This document shows positions 47,196-59,401 of a stretch of DNA of 64,000 bases, one piece after another. The stretch is from Xylaria sp. FL1777 (Eukaryota; Ascomycota; Sordariomycetes; Xylariales; Xylariaceae). Location: NCBI GenBank assembly GCA_022578965.1, contig MU400583.1:124001-188000 (forward strand). Reading direction: 5' to 3'. Within the stretch, counting starts at the first letter, position 1. Every line of letters begins with the position of its first letter. The notes below the pieces were generated by a model. That model ran no database searches, had not been told where the DNA came from, and saw nothing but the letters and a program-made list of their open reading frames with translations. Position numbers and translations under genes: made by a program.

Positions 47196-49152
47196 ATGCG
47201 GTCCCCACCAGCATCTGCGCCTTGGACTGTCCACTCCGTCGCCCACCAAACCTCCCTCTATCTCTATCTCGCAACATTGACCACAACCGCCGGTCTTCTC
47301 ACTGCATTCGTCACATTCCTTCGAGCCTGGACCTGTTGGACCGAGGCGCCTGATATCGAACTCCCGCCGCATATCCCGATTATCACGCCCACGGGCGCTC
47401 ATTACGACGTCGCGCCCTTCGTCTTCGATCAATTACATTCTCTGCTGAAGCAATGGCCCAACTCATACGCGCCAAATGGCCATGCCGTCGTCGCCGGCAC
47501 TGTCGCCCCTTTCACTCCGCTCTTCCACGGCAGACATGACTCGGGCCTGCCTGACAGTCTCCAATTCTTCGCCTTTGATGCGTAAGTCACTTCGAAGTCA
47601 TCTCGACCCTTGAACCCTAGGTCCTGAGTCGGTGCAAACTGACTGACCCTGCCTGCGCCAGCGAGATGTCCCTCGGTATTTTCGGTGGCTCCGGTAGCTC
47701 CGTCCTCCACACCTTTGCCCCGACGCGCCCGTTACGCGTTGTCTACTTCGATGGACAGTCCGCCACCTTGACCGAGACTGGGTCACTAGATTCCCAGATG
47801 GCTATCCTGGGGGGCCAAGTCCCCGCGAATCCCACGTACAATCACATATACGATGAGCGCCAGAGAGCTCTGGGCCTCTGTGCCTTTGTCGATGATCTTG
47901 GTCTTGACGGAGTTGTGCGGATGAATGCGGGGTTCGAGCTTCTGCTGTGCGACTGGCCCAAATCTGGTGTCGAGCACCTCTTCGCTCGTAACATTACCCT
48001 TCCCGGCCATCAAGAGCGTCAAGCAAACAAGTCTCTGCCGCACGATCCTAATCGACAGCCCCCTTTTGGATATGGAAACGTCTTTGGTGAACAGGGCTCC
48101 TACGAGTGGCTGAGAAGTGCGACTTGGCACTATGGCAACTACGGCCAGGGCGGACCGGCCTTTCAACGTGTTAGACCAGACCCTTGTACAATGGTATCAT
48201 TTTATGACCCCGTATTCAAGAGCCTGAATGGGCTACACCACGGCCGCCTTATCAGTAATCAATCGTTCCAGAATGGTTGGGGCCGTCGCCGGGGTCATCG
48301 CCTTGTTGGGATATCTAGTGCCGATGTTGAAACCTTCAAGTCAAGAATTATCGAAAATACATCGTCTGATGGGCCAAAATGCTCCGGCATCGACTGGATT
48401 GCCATGGCTCAGAGCATCGTGTCCCAACATAAGACTCGGTTACTTGATATTTCCAAAACCCTCGATAGCCAACAATCAAGTTTATTTATCGTGACGAGAG
48501 TGCATGAGCTGTCGCATGCTATTCTCTATCCTTATCTACAATATCCCTTCGCCGATGGTGGGCACCCCAACAAGGTTGAGGCATTCACTGTCTCCCGATG
48601 CTCGTCTGTCTACACGTCCCAATTGAAGCCATCTGAATTATCTAACTCTGAGCTGTTATTATATCATTCTATCAACATTGTTCTGGACAAGCTTTGCTCT
48701 TTTGAATGGTACTTATTCAGATGGAGTGAACGTCACACGACGGAATTCCTTAGTGAACATCAGGACTTTGATCCTATACAGCTATCAGACGAAATAGATG
48801 AGAAACGATGGCTAGTCCACTCTCTGTTATCATGGATCGGATGGGACAACTGGGAACAGTGTGAGACTCAGTGCCTCGCAGATGTGAGTGAAATTCCGTC
48901 CTCCACAACAGATGCGTTAGCTAATAGACCGACGAACAGGAACTCTGTGCAATACCGACATGGCCGGTCATTTATGCTCCTGGGTTTCCTCAGGGTGGTA
49001 TCTACGCTGAGAATAACACCAAGACCTCTGAAGAAGAGCTTGCTGAGTTTTGGAGACCGAAATGCATCAACAGAACAGATTTCGACAGGGGAGGCGGTCG
49101 CGGTCGCGAGCCCAGCTACCAACTTCCCGACGTTCCTTTGTATCCTCAATAA
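47196..49152 (+). CDS. Membrane-anchored fungal protein of unknown function
   Basis: Exons 47196-47581, 47662-48883 and 48940-49152 give 606 residues; introns are 80 and 56 bp with GTAAGT and GTGAGT donors. One membrane segment near the N-terminus (about residues 22-44) could act as a signal anchor, placing the rest in the lumen or outside; several N-x-S/T sites fit that. The core carries LGIFGGSGSSVLHTFAPTRP followed by RVVYFDGQSA, then GVVRMNAGFELLLCDW. These mark an ascomycete family known to me only as uncharacterised. The C-terminus from exon 3 (ELCAIPTWPVIYAPG ... EEELAEFWRPKCINRTDF) is typical of the family end. The ATG at 47196 is preferred for its CCACC context. Confidence 0.82.
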
Positions 49153-49895
49153 ACAGTTGCGTCGTGCGCACGCTTATCGTTCTAGTTCTTTTCGGCCGTC
49201 AACAAAATATTGCGTCATGTGTTATGGCGTGGGAGTGAGTTAACAACATCACAGATAGTCAAGGTGTGCTAAACCAGGCTTGGTTTTTCGCGGCGTTAAG
49301 CGAGTTAGGCTGCTTGAAGGAACCACAGTACTTCTAGCTGTCAATCGTAAAATTGCGCTCTACAGTTATAGATAATTAATCCGCGTGAGCGAGTTATGTC
49401 AATCAAGTTAAGATTTTATATTCTATACAGTTGAATGAAATGCCTGGCAACTAGTGCTTTACCTAGATAGACTAATCTAGTCATTTCATACTAATGCGTC
49501 CTTATGTTAGCAGCCAAGGTGCATTTGTGTGTCGGTGGAATTCATTTCGATGATCTTCAAACTCCTACCTCCTAAGTAGGTAGGTACTCCTAGCACCTTC
49601 TATCAACACTTCAACATTTTATTTGTATTCAACAAAGGATGAACAGGTCGTGGGGTTAATTCCACAATGCAGAACAATGCCTTCTTAGATCACAAGGCTC
49701 TCATTACTTGAAGAATTTTCCTTGTTGGTTTAAAACAAATATATCTTTGAGAAAATGAGGTGAATGAATTGTCATCGCTTATATTAAGCCCTGAGTATTC
49801 CGAGGCAAAGCTCCCGTTTTCTCTAACCGCAACAAGCGATACGGAAGCACCACGCAAGATACAAAATACGTTGTAGCTCTCTCTAAGTTGAAGAT
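49153..49895. other. Intergenic, no gene seen
   Basis: Contains CCTACCTCCTAAGTAGGTAG at 49564. No supported frame. The 3' part is the promoter of the RING gene. Confidence 0.45.
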
Positions 49896-51128
49896 ATGTC
49901 GTTACGAGCCTTTCAGGAATGGTCAGCATTTGTGTTCGACGTTTCTTTTGGCTATCCCTTCCAACGCGCGATTAGGACGGCAAGAGAGACAGGCATTGGA
50001 ATTTCAGCCCCTAATGCCCACCGCCTTCGCGATGTCATTCGACACGATTTCGCCATGGTTGTGGGATTTATTTGTCTGGTAACCCTCATATCTCGAGTAC
50101 TCTACATCGTCATTTCACCGCAGGACATCTTTGATATGAGTTATGTCTTGGCTATTCTGTATATGTTCTATTCCATTGCAGTTATCGTATTGATTTACCA
50201 GGCGGTCCGCGATTCGAAATACCCTTCATCAATAGATATGGATCACCCTGAAAGGTTTCCGCCACTAGAACAATGTCCCATCTGCCTTATCGACGCGCCT
50301 AAAGAGGAGCTAATTAGTCTCCAATGCTTCACCCCAGAACAGGAGGAGGCCCACCCAGAACGAATCCTGCACTCTTTCCATGAGAGTTGTCTTATGCAGT
50401 CATATGCAGGACAAAGACAAAATGGCTTTGGGGAACCAAGGTGTCCTCTTTGCCGTCAAATTCCCCTAGGCTACCGGAGGAATTATGGCCCTCCAGAACA
50501 CGGCGTATTGGACAATTCTAGACTGATGTGGTACATTAACTCTTTCTTCTCTCGTCGCTTGCCGCTAACGATCTTCACGTGGCGTGGGCGTGCCCCATTA
50601 CCCAGCACACACAACCCGGAAGTAACTATGGAAATGCACTATCTCCAGCTTCTGGTAAAAGTATTACCGATGCACATGTTCTTCACGACCCACCTGATCA
50701 TGTTAATTCGTTTCCTCTATTTCTCGCTCTTCCTACCTCTTTCCTGGCCTGCCTGGGTCGTGGTCGTGGTATACATAATACTGTTTTTGAGAATCATTGC
50801 TGCCAGCGCCATAGTGCAACAGATTGACATATTACTGCTGCCTAGGACTCTCACGATCGGAGTAGTTCTCAATAATCTTTCGAACGTGTTCAGTTACCTC
50901 TTTCCAGCGTACACTGGGGCAAACCCAGAGAATTTTGATTTCCCCGTTCGCCAATTCATCCAACGACAGTTTTCCACACTTCTGCTTTACTTCCGGATAC
51001 TAATTTGGAACACGGGCTTTAAATTCCTGTATTACATTTTCCGTTACGCTGCTCCGCTGGTCTTAATTTGGGCCTTCTTGTTCCCTGTGTATCACCTTGT
51101 GGCTCTCTCTTACACAGGCCCCTTTTAG
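49896..51128 (+). CDS. RING-H2 multi-pass membrane protein, putative E3 ligase
   Basis: A single exon of 410 residues. Two membrane helices (about 52-73, 82-104) precede a RING-H2 finger at 127-186: CPIC, then LQC, HSFHESC and CPLC, giving eight ligands in C3-H2-C3 order with a longer than usual gap of 15 residues between the third Cys and first His. Three or more membrane helices follow (about 260-281, 285-306, 380-402). Membrane RING proteins mostly act as ubiquitin ligases in ER or Golgi quality control; the substrate here is unknown. The frame is intact and uninterrupted. It ends 197 bp from the convergent gene at 51326. Confidence 0.85.
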   Translation: MSLRAFQEWSAFVFDVSFGYPFQRAIRTARETGIGISAPNAHRLRDVIRHDFAMVVGFICLVTLISRVLYIVISPQDIFDMSYVLAILYMFYSIAVIVLIYQAVRDSKYPSSIDMDHPERFPPLEQCPICLIDAPKEELISLQCFTPEQEEAHPERILHSFHESCLMQSYAGQRQNGFGEPRCPLCRQIPLGYRRNYGPPEHGVLDNSRLMWYINSFFSRRLPLTIFTWRGRAPLPSTHNPEVTMEMHYLQLLVKVLPMHMFFTTHLIMLIRFLYFSLFLPLSWPAWVVVVVYIILFLRIIAASAIVQQIDILLLPRTLTIGVVLNNLSNVFSYLFPAYTGANPENFDFPVRQFIQRQFSTLLLYFRILIWNTGFKFLYYIFRYAAPLVLIWAFLFPVYHLVALSYTGPF

Positions 51129-51325
51129 GCTCTACTAATTATGCCACTGACTAAAACGGGAGGCTACATTTCGAGTATTACTGTTTGAATAAATAATTCC
51201 GGGCAAGGCAGTAGGTAGGTCGCGGGGTTTGTTTTTTTATGTGAAAGCAGATATATATTTCTTGTTGAACCAGCGTTTGTTTATTTGATTATATTTGTTT
51301 TATGCCCGGAACCTCTTGCACGACA

Positions 51326-52357
51326 TTACTGAACAGTAACCCGCCGTGGAGCTATACCAGACATGTCGAGCTCTATCTGCAAATATCTTATGATCAACAG
51401 CCTTATCATAATCAAAAAAAAGCAAAGAATAAATCCCATTGTTAAAAACTCTCTTGTGTAGAAAAGCTTGAACTGAGACCACCACCATAATGCAGTCTTG
51501 ATTGTTCGGTTAAAGACCAATTTCACCTTCACTGGGAAACCCATTGCCGAGTCCACCTTTAACTTTCGTACTCCGGCTAGGAGCTTGTACGGGATGTCCA
51601 TTGTAACCAGATTCAGGTCATATTCGTTTATCTTGAAGCAGTCCTGGTTGAGGCATTTCTCACTGCGCAGCTCTGGAGCCTCGAGAGCCCAGGACGGTAG
51701 CGTACGCCCAATCATCGCGTCCGGAATATTGTCTTCTAGATCGATTTCGACGTCCCGTAGCAAGTTGGCTAATATTTCCTCACGCTCGCTCTTGGTTTTG
51801 TTGCTCACGTTTATGAGATCAAGTAGTCTGATTTGCAACTGCTGCAGGGTGGCACATCCATATCTCAATGGTTTCTCGACCAGATCGTGTAGATCGGTTT
51901 GAAGATCGTCGAACTTCCGGGGCCCGTACCGCCCAATCATTGCGTCCGTGTGAAGATCAAGTAGATGCAACAGTTCAGTGAGGTGCCGAGCTGCAGCCCC
52001 CCATTCGTACAGGTCGACGCTATTTGCGATGTCGAGTGGTGATCGAAGTAAAGAAGCACCTAGGTGTATTACCTGAAAATTGCAATCGGGTAGATCGATT
52101 GGGAAGGCAATCCATTCTGGTTCAGCTTGGGTCGCAGCGTTATTTGTGACTGTGGTCTCAGTAGCTTTGGTAGTGATAGCCTCAGTCATAATGATCTTGG
52201 TCTCTGTGACGGTAATTATTTCCGTGGATGTTACCACGGGCCCAGTCAACCTAGAGTCGCCATATAGAAATCTACCGATGTTCGCGTAAGAGGACAAATA
52301 GCTTTGCCCAAAGAGTAAGTGTACTCCAACCGCCACTGCCCGAATCAGCACAAACAT
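51326..52357 (-). CDS. Putative membrane protein of unknown function
   Basis: A single exon of 343 residues. The N-terminus is hydrophobic (FVLIRAVAVGVHLLFG), a signal sequence or anchor. A Thr-rich stretch follows (about 38-75), then a mainly helical luminal or external domain with two Cys pairs (PDCNFQ, YGCATL, EKCLNQDCF). One strong membrane helix lies near the C-terminus (FLTMGFILCFFLIMIRLLII), with a short basic tail. I do not recognise the family. The coding signal is the long open frame with coherent composition; convergent with the RING gene. Confidence 0.65.
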   Translation of the reverse strand: MFVLIRAVAVGVHLLFGQSYLSSYANIGRFLYGDSRLTGPVVTSTEIITVTETKIIMTEAITTKATETTVTNNAATQAEPEWIAFPIDLPDCNFQVIHLGASLLRSPLDIANSVDLYEWGAAARHLTELLHLLDLHTDAMIGRYGPRKFDDLQTDLHDLVEKPLRYGCATLQQLQIRLLDLINVSNKTKSEREEILANLLRDVEIDLEDNIPDAMIGRTLPSWALEAPELRSEKCLNQDCFKINEYDLNLVTMDIPYKLLAGVRKLKVDSAMGFPVKVKLVFNRTIKTALWWWSQFKLFYTREFLTMGFILCFFLIMIRLLIIRYLQIELDMSGIAPRRVTVQ

Positions 52358-52914
52358 GCTCAGATTGCAAGTGTTTTCTTATTGCTGCCAATTTCTCATC
52401 GGATAGTACTAAGATTCCATAGGTGACGCTAATGTGAATAGGACAGACGTTTTGTTGATTACAGGTAGAAAAAAACGGTCAATCTAAAGTTATGTGCCAT
52501 AACGCAATGCAATAGATGATAGAACAAAGAATAGTTTGCATTGATTGAGAAGAATGCCGGATTTAGCTATTATGTGGAACTGAATGCTCTTTGACTATTG
52601 TATCAGCGTATAAGCGTGCGTAAAAATCATCCTTTAAGGGGAGGGCAAAATAGAGACAAAGGTTCTATCTACAATTCTTAATACGATGCTGAAATTTACA
52701 TCACTCCGTCATTATTATCATTAGCCCCAGCACAAACTTCTTCCCCGAGATTCCTGTTATATTGGCTCTTACATGTGATTTCTATCAAGCTTAAAAGAAA
52801 TGATGACCTTTTTTCGTAGGCTGATTCCACGTTATGTCTTGAGTATATGTCATGGTGAGGACGTTCTACTGTAAGCCTATTATGCGTCGGATAGACGTTA
52901 TAAATAATTTCTAC
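52358..52914. other. Intergenic, no gene seen
   Basis: About 0.55 kb AT-rich DNA between the 5' end of the gene at 52357 and the 3' end of the HET gene. Nothing else is supported. Confidence 0.5.
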
Positions 52915-54834
52915 TTAGAGAATAGTGATCAATTCACTCCTTGAATCTTCAAAGGATTTCTTACTAGCACCCCAATAACAGCCAATCCTTTCAAAAGCTC
53001 CTTGGACCCTACTTGAAGGTTGCAGCACTAGGCCGTTGTTCCGGTTGAACCAGCTTCGTTCCTCACGAATTGTGATCAGCTTCAAAGGCGTTGTTAGCAG
53101 TGGAATGTCAGCAGTGTCGAAAATTGCGCCCACGTCTTTCCCCGTAGAATTCGCACTGTAGAGAAACCCCTTTAGCTGGCCCTGGACAATCTTTGGTGCC
53201 GACCTCAATTTCACTTCTATCGTCGGCCCTCGAAGAGATATGTATCCATCTAGGACACGTCCAAATGGATCATCTTTATTCTGTAAAGTTGTCGCGAAGT
53301 CTTCGAGCTTACAGAGCGTGTTATAGCCGGCTCTTGGTTCTTCTACCCATTCTACCTGCCCTTTGATCGATGCCCATGAAAAGCTCGGCGCAACATACAT
53401 GCTCGGCCGGGTGGGTAGTGGTGATGTCAAGACTAGATCACCATTCAAATCCCTCAGCGCCCTTACCCTCCATAGCAAATTCGAATCCAAGCTGTCTACC
53501 ATCAATCCCGCAATGTATCCCGTGGGGGCGTGATCTCGCGCCAGGGCTGATATAGCGGGGAGGGTATCTTCCATACAGGTTAAACTACGTGAGGTGTACT
53601 GCTTAACAAGATCCTCCCAGCTAGAGCTATGGTAGACTTCCTTGTCATACTTGGAATCTGGATAGGTGTCGTGTTCGCCGCATTCACACCAGAGCGATTT
53701 CTCGCACTCGAATATCACCTCAGACTCTAGGAAGTGCAGTACACGCTGGGACAAGAGCCGCTCCTGAAACGCCCATGCTCGTTGGAAGAGCGGCGTGTGG
53801 TGAGAAGGCTGTCTATTGACACCTTGGTGTGTTGTTTCGAGTGCTCCGCAATCGCGTGCGTACAGCGTAGTTCCCATAGGGAGCCGGCCCGATAAGGGGA
53901 CTTCGATGTCAGTTTTCCTGTTAGTCAAGAATCCTTCATCGAATGATGACGATCTCGTTGCGGATATAGTGAGCTGTGCTCCAGAGTACACATCAGCCAT
54001 CTTGGCAGCTTGCCGAAGCCAGTCGTCCGGGTCATCTTGGATGATGCAAAAAGAATCAATCCAGATATACCGGTAAGATAGCCAACGGGCCACGGTGAAG
54101 GCATCCTGGAAATTTCGTGGGAGCTGGGTGAAATCTATACGTCGGCACATCTCAGCTTTATTAGACTGCAGGGTTCGATACGGGATGGTCCCTCCCCAGC
54201 AGTGCGATAGAGCGACATATGGTTCTTCGATTTTTGACGTGTCGTCAAGCAGCAGCGCACTTGGATCGCTGCTACGGGGTCCCAAATCTACAAGCCGATC
54301 CGGGACGTATACTTGCTGCCCCCGGCTATGTATATGCAGGGCCCTGCAATCTTGTATTTGCTTTGTGATTGCGAACCATGTCTGGGGGGAGATCGGAGAA
54401 GGACTGACTGCTGGGAGCCAAGGAATCGTCTCAAGACCCTCATCAGCGCCAAATGTAAACACACCCTCTCCCCTATCGTCATTAGGTTCGGTACCTGGCA
54501 TTGCCTGTCTTCTATTTCTGCTGACGAATTTCGACTCCCTTATTAGCGCAAACGCAGGGTCGAGATGCGCTTTTCCAGCTCCTTCCACCGGCCGCCCGTA
54601 GCGCACACGAAACATTTCATTTTTCCAGTACCCGAGACGGATGTTGATCGGCCGCGGGTCAGCCACCGTCTCTCGGCCCGTGGGGAACTGTAGCATCCCG
54701 TGCCATATAGCTGCGCAGAGCAGACAACTAGCGGCGCTCGCGCTCAGCTCGGTAGCAGTACAGTAGATCGTTACTTCAGACTGAAGCCTCCAGGATTCTA
54801 TATAACCTCTGTCGTTACACGTTGTGCATCGCAT
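52915..54834 (-). CDS. HET-domain protein 1
   Basis: A single exon of 639 residues. HET domain (PF06985-type) at about 206-355: it opens YVALSHCWGGTIPYRTLQSN, continues LPRNFQDAFTVARWLSYRYI, WIDSFCIIQDDPDDW and AAKMADVYSGAQLTISATRS, and ends with the AWAFQERLLSQRVLHF segment. The N-terminus has Cys pairs (CTTCNDRG, CLLCAAIW) typical of this subclass. HET proteins trigger regulated cell death in heterokaryon incompatibility when paired with the right partner; this domain alone does not show the partner. All conserved motifs are intact. Confidence 0.95.
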   Translation of the reverse strand: MRCTTCNDRGYIESWRLQSEVTIYCTATELSASAASCLLCAAIWHGMLQFPTGRETVADPRPINIRLGYWKNEMFRVRYGRPVEGAGKAHLDPAFALIRESKFVSRNRRQAMPGTEPNDDRGEGVFTFGADEGLETIPWLPAVSPSPISPQTWFAITKQIQDCRALHIHSRGQQVYVPDRLVDLGPRSSDPSALLLDDTSKIEEPYVALSHCWGGTIPYRTLQSNKAEMCRRIDFTQLPRNFQDAFTVARWLSYRYIWIDSFCIIQDDPDDWLRQAAKMADVYSGAQLTISATRSSSFDEGFLTNRKTDIEVPLSGRLPMGTTLYARDCGALETTHQGVNRQPSHHTPLFQRAWAFQERLLSQRVLHFLESEVIFECEKSLWCECGEHDTYPDSKYDKEVYHSSSWEDLVKQYTSRSLTCMEDTLPAISALARDHAPTGYIAGLMVDSLDSNLLWRVRALRDLNGDLVLTSPLPTRPSMYVAPSFSWASIKGQVEWVEEPRAGYNTLCKLEDFATTLQNKDDPFGRVLDGYISLRGPTIEVKLRSAPKIVQGQLKGFLYSANSTGKDVGAIFDTADIPLLTTPLKLITIREERSWFNRNNGLVLQPSSRVQGAFERIGCYWGASKKSFEDSRSELITIL

Positions 54835-55443
54835 CCTAGCGTCAGCAAGAAGCGCAAGGAGAGAGACCCGTTCCTCGTAGGTGAACTATTCAAGGGTTGT
54901 TTTAACGCATTAACAGATCCTCGATATCATAAGTTTTCGTTCCAGAGGAGTCAGGAATCTGATTGTCAGAATCGCCTTTGGCTTCCCTGTCAGTGCAGAA
55001 GCTGAAACCCGTAATTGTCATCAGTTGCCAAATCTCACAGCTCATTGGTGGTTGACTAATCTCCCTCCACCACATCCTATCTCAGCTCTGTCCGGATTAA
55101 GGAGAATGCCTACATAAGTATGACCATCCCCTGTTGTCGCTAGTCTATGTGGGCTAAGAAAGCCACGGAGAGGTACCCAATTTGTATAGTAGATTCAGAT
55201 GAAGGATGGGCATAAACCCGATATTTACAATGGACTCTTGACAAGATGCTATATGCGTAGATTCAGTATGTAAGGGACGTAGAATGAATGTCGGGATATC
55301 GATTGCACGCTAACTACCTAACCCTAAAATTATTTCGGTAGTGGTAATTAGCTATTAATCTCTTGAATGTAAGCAGCCTGAGAAAGAGCGCTTATCATCA
55401 AGTACAAGACCGCAGCCCTTAGCTTTCACCTCTTTAGTTGAAG
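54835..55443. other. Intergenic, no gene seen
   Basis: 0.6 kb between the HET gene's 5' end and the peptidase gene's 3' end; both are on the minus strand. No supported feature. Confidence 0.5.
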
Positions 55444-58400
55444 CTAGTTGATTAGTGCTCGTGTCCCACCCACACCAACAGCGTCGTCTTCCACGGGAAA
55501 CAGCTTGCAAAAGCCAGTTGGAATAAGAAGAAGGTTAACGTTTTCAGTATACCCTGTTATATGGCAAGTTCCGCCACCGCATGGCCTCCCTTCTCCTCCA
55601 TTACACCTAGGTACGCAGGTAGGGAAGAACGTGGGATTTGAAGTGAATCGCTGAATCGGGGCGCAAATGAGTCCAGGGTCCGGACACGCGAAGCCGGGGT
55701 AGCAACAGCCAGCGTTGAGGACAGGGCAGTTTATAAACGTAACTTGAAGTCGTGTGTTCTTCTGGTCTGTCAGATCGCCCGAAATATCTTCGGTGATTTC
55801 ACCTGGATCGACTAGAGATGTCGCATCGTCCTTGGTTGGGATATATTTTGTTGGGTCGAACGATTCCAGTGAAGACTGAGAGCTGGTAGAATTAGCTGGA
55901 AGGATGCCCGTCGAGCCGGCAACACATAGAGGAGGATTGGCGGCTATGGCGTTTGCGGCGAAGGTCCAAAGAGCTGTGTAATTCAAGATGGTCTGGGGCG
56001 TGTAGTAGATGCGACAATCTGCTGCTTCATATACAAATTGAAGGGGAGTGGTTTCGCCTTTACGGACCTGATCTCGCAAATTCACACCACCATCAAGGAT
56101 GAACACATCTACTGCTTCGGTACGGTTAGGTAGGAAATTAGCATCTGGAGAAGATCCCAGAATCTCTTGTGTGACTTCGATGTTGTTATCCAGTATTGAC
56201 GTTGGCATCAACCGAGCACCCCGGGTGTTCCCAACTCCCTGCATTGGCCCTGGCACCGGTCGACCGCCTACAGTTACTACACGGACCCCTGCTTCATGAT
56301 GCATCATCTCAACGAAGAGGGCGCATGATGAGCCGCAAACACCATCGGTGAGCTATCAGATGAAATGGGTCAGGCGCGCTGTAATGAGAGGGTGGTTATC
56401 CGATTTACCTACAATTATAATATCCTCAGCAGCCCATGATGGGGTGGAAGTAGTGCTAGTTGTTGTATCTAGGATGAAGTTATCATCTTGAATAGAATTC
56501 TCGATGAAAACTGTGCTTGAAAGATTAAATCTTTGCTGTAATATTCTCATTTGTTAGATTATAGAGTGTAATCTCCGAAGCTTCGTTTTATGCCTAGCTT
56601 CCGGCTATGATATACAAATCGCCTCCGTCGATCATGATCTTCAAGCGAAAGGGGGGTGATGGAAGAACAACTTACAGTGCTGGTGATGCCATTATTTCCT
56701 GGTGCGACTGATCCAAAAAACTCATCCCATGATGTGAAGTTCGACCCCGTTTTAGCGTTAAGACGAGCACTGGACACCCACTCATCCACTGCAAAGATCG
56801 GATAGTCCGGGTCTGTTGTATCAAGCTGATCAAAATACTGCGTCAATGTTCGGCCCATTACGTCGGTAGGGCCACTAGCACGCATTTGAGAGCCAGCAAA
56901 CGGCTCAATGTTCGGGAAGAACCGTTTGAAAGTATCAAGTGCAAGAAGGACCTGGCCGCCTGTGTTTTGTTGAAGGTCAATCACAACTTTCTGTAAGCCA
57001 GCCTCTTTGCCCCTTGAGATGAACTCATCAACTGTTTGTTGCGTTGTCTGGAGAGCAGCGCCAAATTCATCGAAGCTAGGGATACTAAGAACTGCAAGAG
57101 AAAACGAATTGATGAAGTACCCTAGCAGAAGATTGATAGTTAGTTAATTTCAGATGCTGAGTTTGAATGACTCAATGAAATGACTAAATGAACTCACCAG
57201 AAATGAAGCCCCCACCAAATGGCCCGAGGTCTGACTGCGCTACATCTGGTATTTTGGGATATGCTATCGAGTTCCAAGAAGCAGTGATAGGTACTGGGGG
57301 AGATGTTTCTATCGGTGATGTCGCTGCTTGCTCGCTGTCGGCAGTGGCCGTAACGCTAGACTCTGCGGTAAGGTCAAAGGAAGCCGGGAAGAAGCCCAAC
57401 ACAAAAAAGTTATAGAAGTCACCACCTGTTTCTAACGGCCCAGTAGGACCTTGACTCCAATATACGCCCAAGTTGCTTCTAGTAATACTGGTGCCATTCT
57501 CAAACTCGAGGGTCATTGTGTCACCGAAATAGAATGGTGCTGTCCCTCTAAACACACTGAGTAGTCCTTGGATATCCTGAGCAAAGCTAAACATCACTAC
57601 AACACCCGGAGTCAGTATGCGCCTATTTAAGAGGGATCTATAAGACTTTTGAAGCCATAGGAAACTTCTAGGGCGTGATTCTCAACTTGAAATGAAATTC
57701 ATTACTCTAAATTTTCCTAACAAGAGGAAAGCGACTTCGAGAATTACGAAGAATTACTCACGCTGGTTCCAGTCTGTATGTGACTCGATGGCGCCAAAGC
57801 TTTGGTTAGCTGCAAAGCTCTCCAAATATAGTGTTGCATCTTGACCATTGATCAATTTGATTGCCGACGGTTTGAAAATTGTAAACGAGCTGCTACCAAC
57901 GACATCGTCTTCACTTCAATTAGCCACACTTCAAATTCTTATACACTCTGAAGCTACGTACCTAAAATATAAACCTTGGGGGTTTCCAAACCATCCATTG
58001 ACAAGGACACTATATCAAAAGGACTAGCAAAAGTAAAAGCGGTCAAAATGCCGGCAGAGAGATACAGATGGCTGTCGTGAGCAGCCATGATGAGTCGCTG
58101 CAATGCGACCTCGAACTCGTATTGATTGGCAAAAGAATTAGATGCCGCGGCATCTTGAATGAGCTGAAGCCCATTGCGAAGGTCCACGCTCGGCTGTTGG
58201 TATCCAGATGGGGGATTTTTCAGAAGATCAACCGTAGAATGGAATTCTAAGGTGTCATTGTAATACTTGATGAGCCGTACAGCGACAGCTGGGTTGAAGG
58301 GGACACTGGTCAAACACTCATACACAAGACTAGCTTCAAAAATGAAGGACTCTATAACGTCTCAGCAAGTATACCGAGATTCTAAGTCAAGTGCTTAACA

Positions 58401-58691
58401 TACCGTCGGGGTCGTTAACTTCAACATCAAGTGTTAGCACTGATTTTGGGGACGATATGAGAGGACCGGGAGGAACACGGAAAAAGAAAAGAATACAGAG
58501 GGACCGGATGAAATAGAATACAATGACTGAGAGGAGATAGTCTAAATTCACTCACCAATTGTACCACATGCCGGCCGTGTTGGAAGCGCAGCGTCATCAA
58601 TTAAAGATGAAGCAACTGGGACACCTGCCGCAACCTGCGCTCTCGCTGAGAGCATCAATAGCAGAGACCCGCACTGCTGCCAGAAGTGCAT
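55444..58691 (-). CDS. Secreted S41-family serine peptidase (UstP/CPAF-like)
   Basis: Eight exons: 58691-58556, 58418-58404, 58351-57962, 57908-57762, 57596-57198, 57121-56676, 56535-56413 and 56352-55444, all in frame, 854 residues. The signal peptide is MHFWQQCGSLLLMLSARAQV. Conserved parts: SLVYECLTSVPFNP, FGAIESHTDWNQLMFSFAQD, VVIDLQQNTGGQVLLALDTF, and the catalytic loop LTDGVCGSSCALFVEMMHHE with the Ser of GSS as nucleophile, then VRVVTVGGRP. The tail is Cys-rich (NAGCCYPGFACPDPG...) ending near residue 854. Fungal relatives include the peptidase encoded in the ustiloxin cluster, but no ustiloxin precursor is seen here. Exon 2 is a 15-nt microexon; skipping it keeps frame. Confidence 0.87.
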
Positions 58692-59401
58692 TTTTAAACG
58701 AGTGAATGAGTTGCAAGACGGTTCCCATAAGGGACGGCTAAGTTAGTTTTTGTGTATTTGTGTTGCACATCATAGAGCTGTTCTACGGGGTGGTGCATGA
58801 CATCTATAGGAATCCTATTAGGACTTCTGGTGTTTCTATACTAGGACTATGAAATCCAGCGTAATCCTAATATGGGCGCTGAATCCATTCGCATCTCCTC
58901 TGTCTCATTCTTTTCAATGCAGTCTTTCCTGTGAGAAAGTGGAAAGCTCGAATATGCTCAAGGTAATTACAATATAAGCAGGAAATTCTATTGCCACCCT
59001 CCACGGACTCAATGAAACTAATTTGAGACGAAACTATCATGTGAATGAGACCTAAGTCCTATCGAAGGATTGCATAAAATAGCTTATCACATTCCGAAAC
59101 AGGGTCACATTAGTTACGCAGTATGGTGGTATTATATAGTAGCGCCCTAGAGCTAAAATTAGACCCTGTATAATGCGCCTTACAGCCACATGCAGGAGAG
59201 GAAGTTTGTGACTCGAAACCGTTGATCAGGGAAACATAAGATTTAGGAAAGAAAATATAATCCTTGTGAAAGGGCCGATTACCAAATGGAACTGATAGTG
59301 CAACTCATCTGTAGGGGGACTATTAAGTCCCCGGGTTTTAGCTGCTTTTGGTTGTCTTGGCATTGGATGGAATTGAATAGCTTCACTAGCCATCTATCAC
59401 C
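58692..59401. promoter_or_regulatory. Divergent promoter region, peptidase and HET protein 2
   Basis: 0.7 kb between two genes transcribed away from each other. No distinctive motif or coding frame. Confidence 0.4.
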
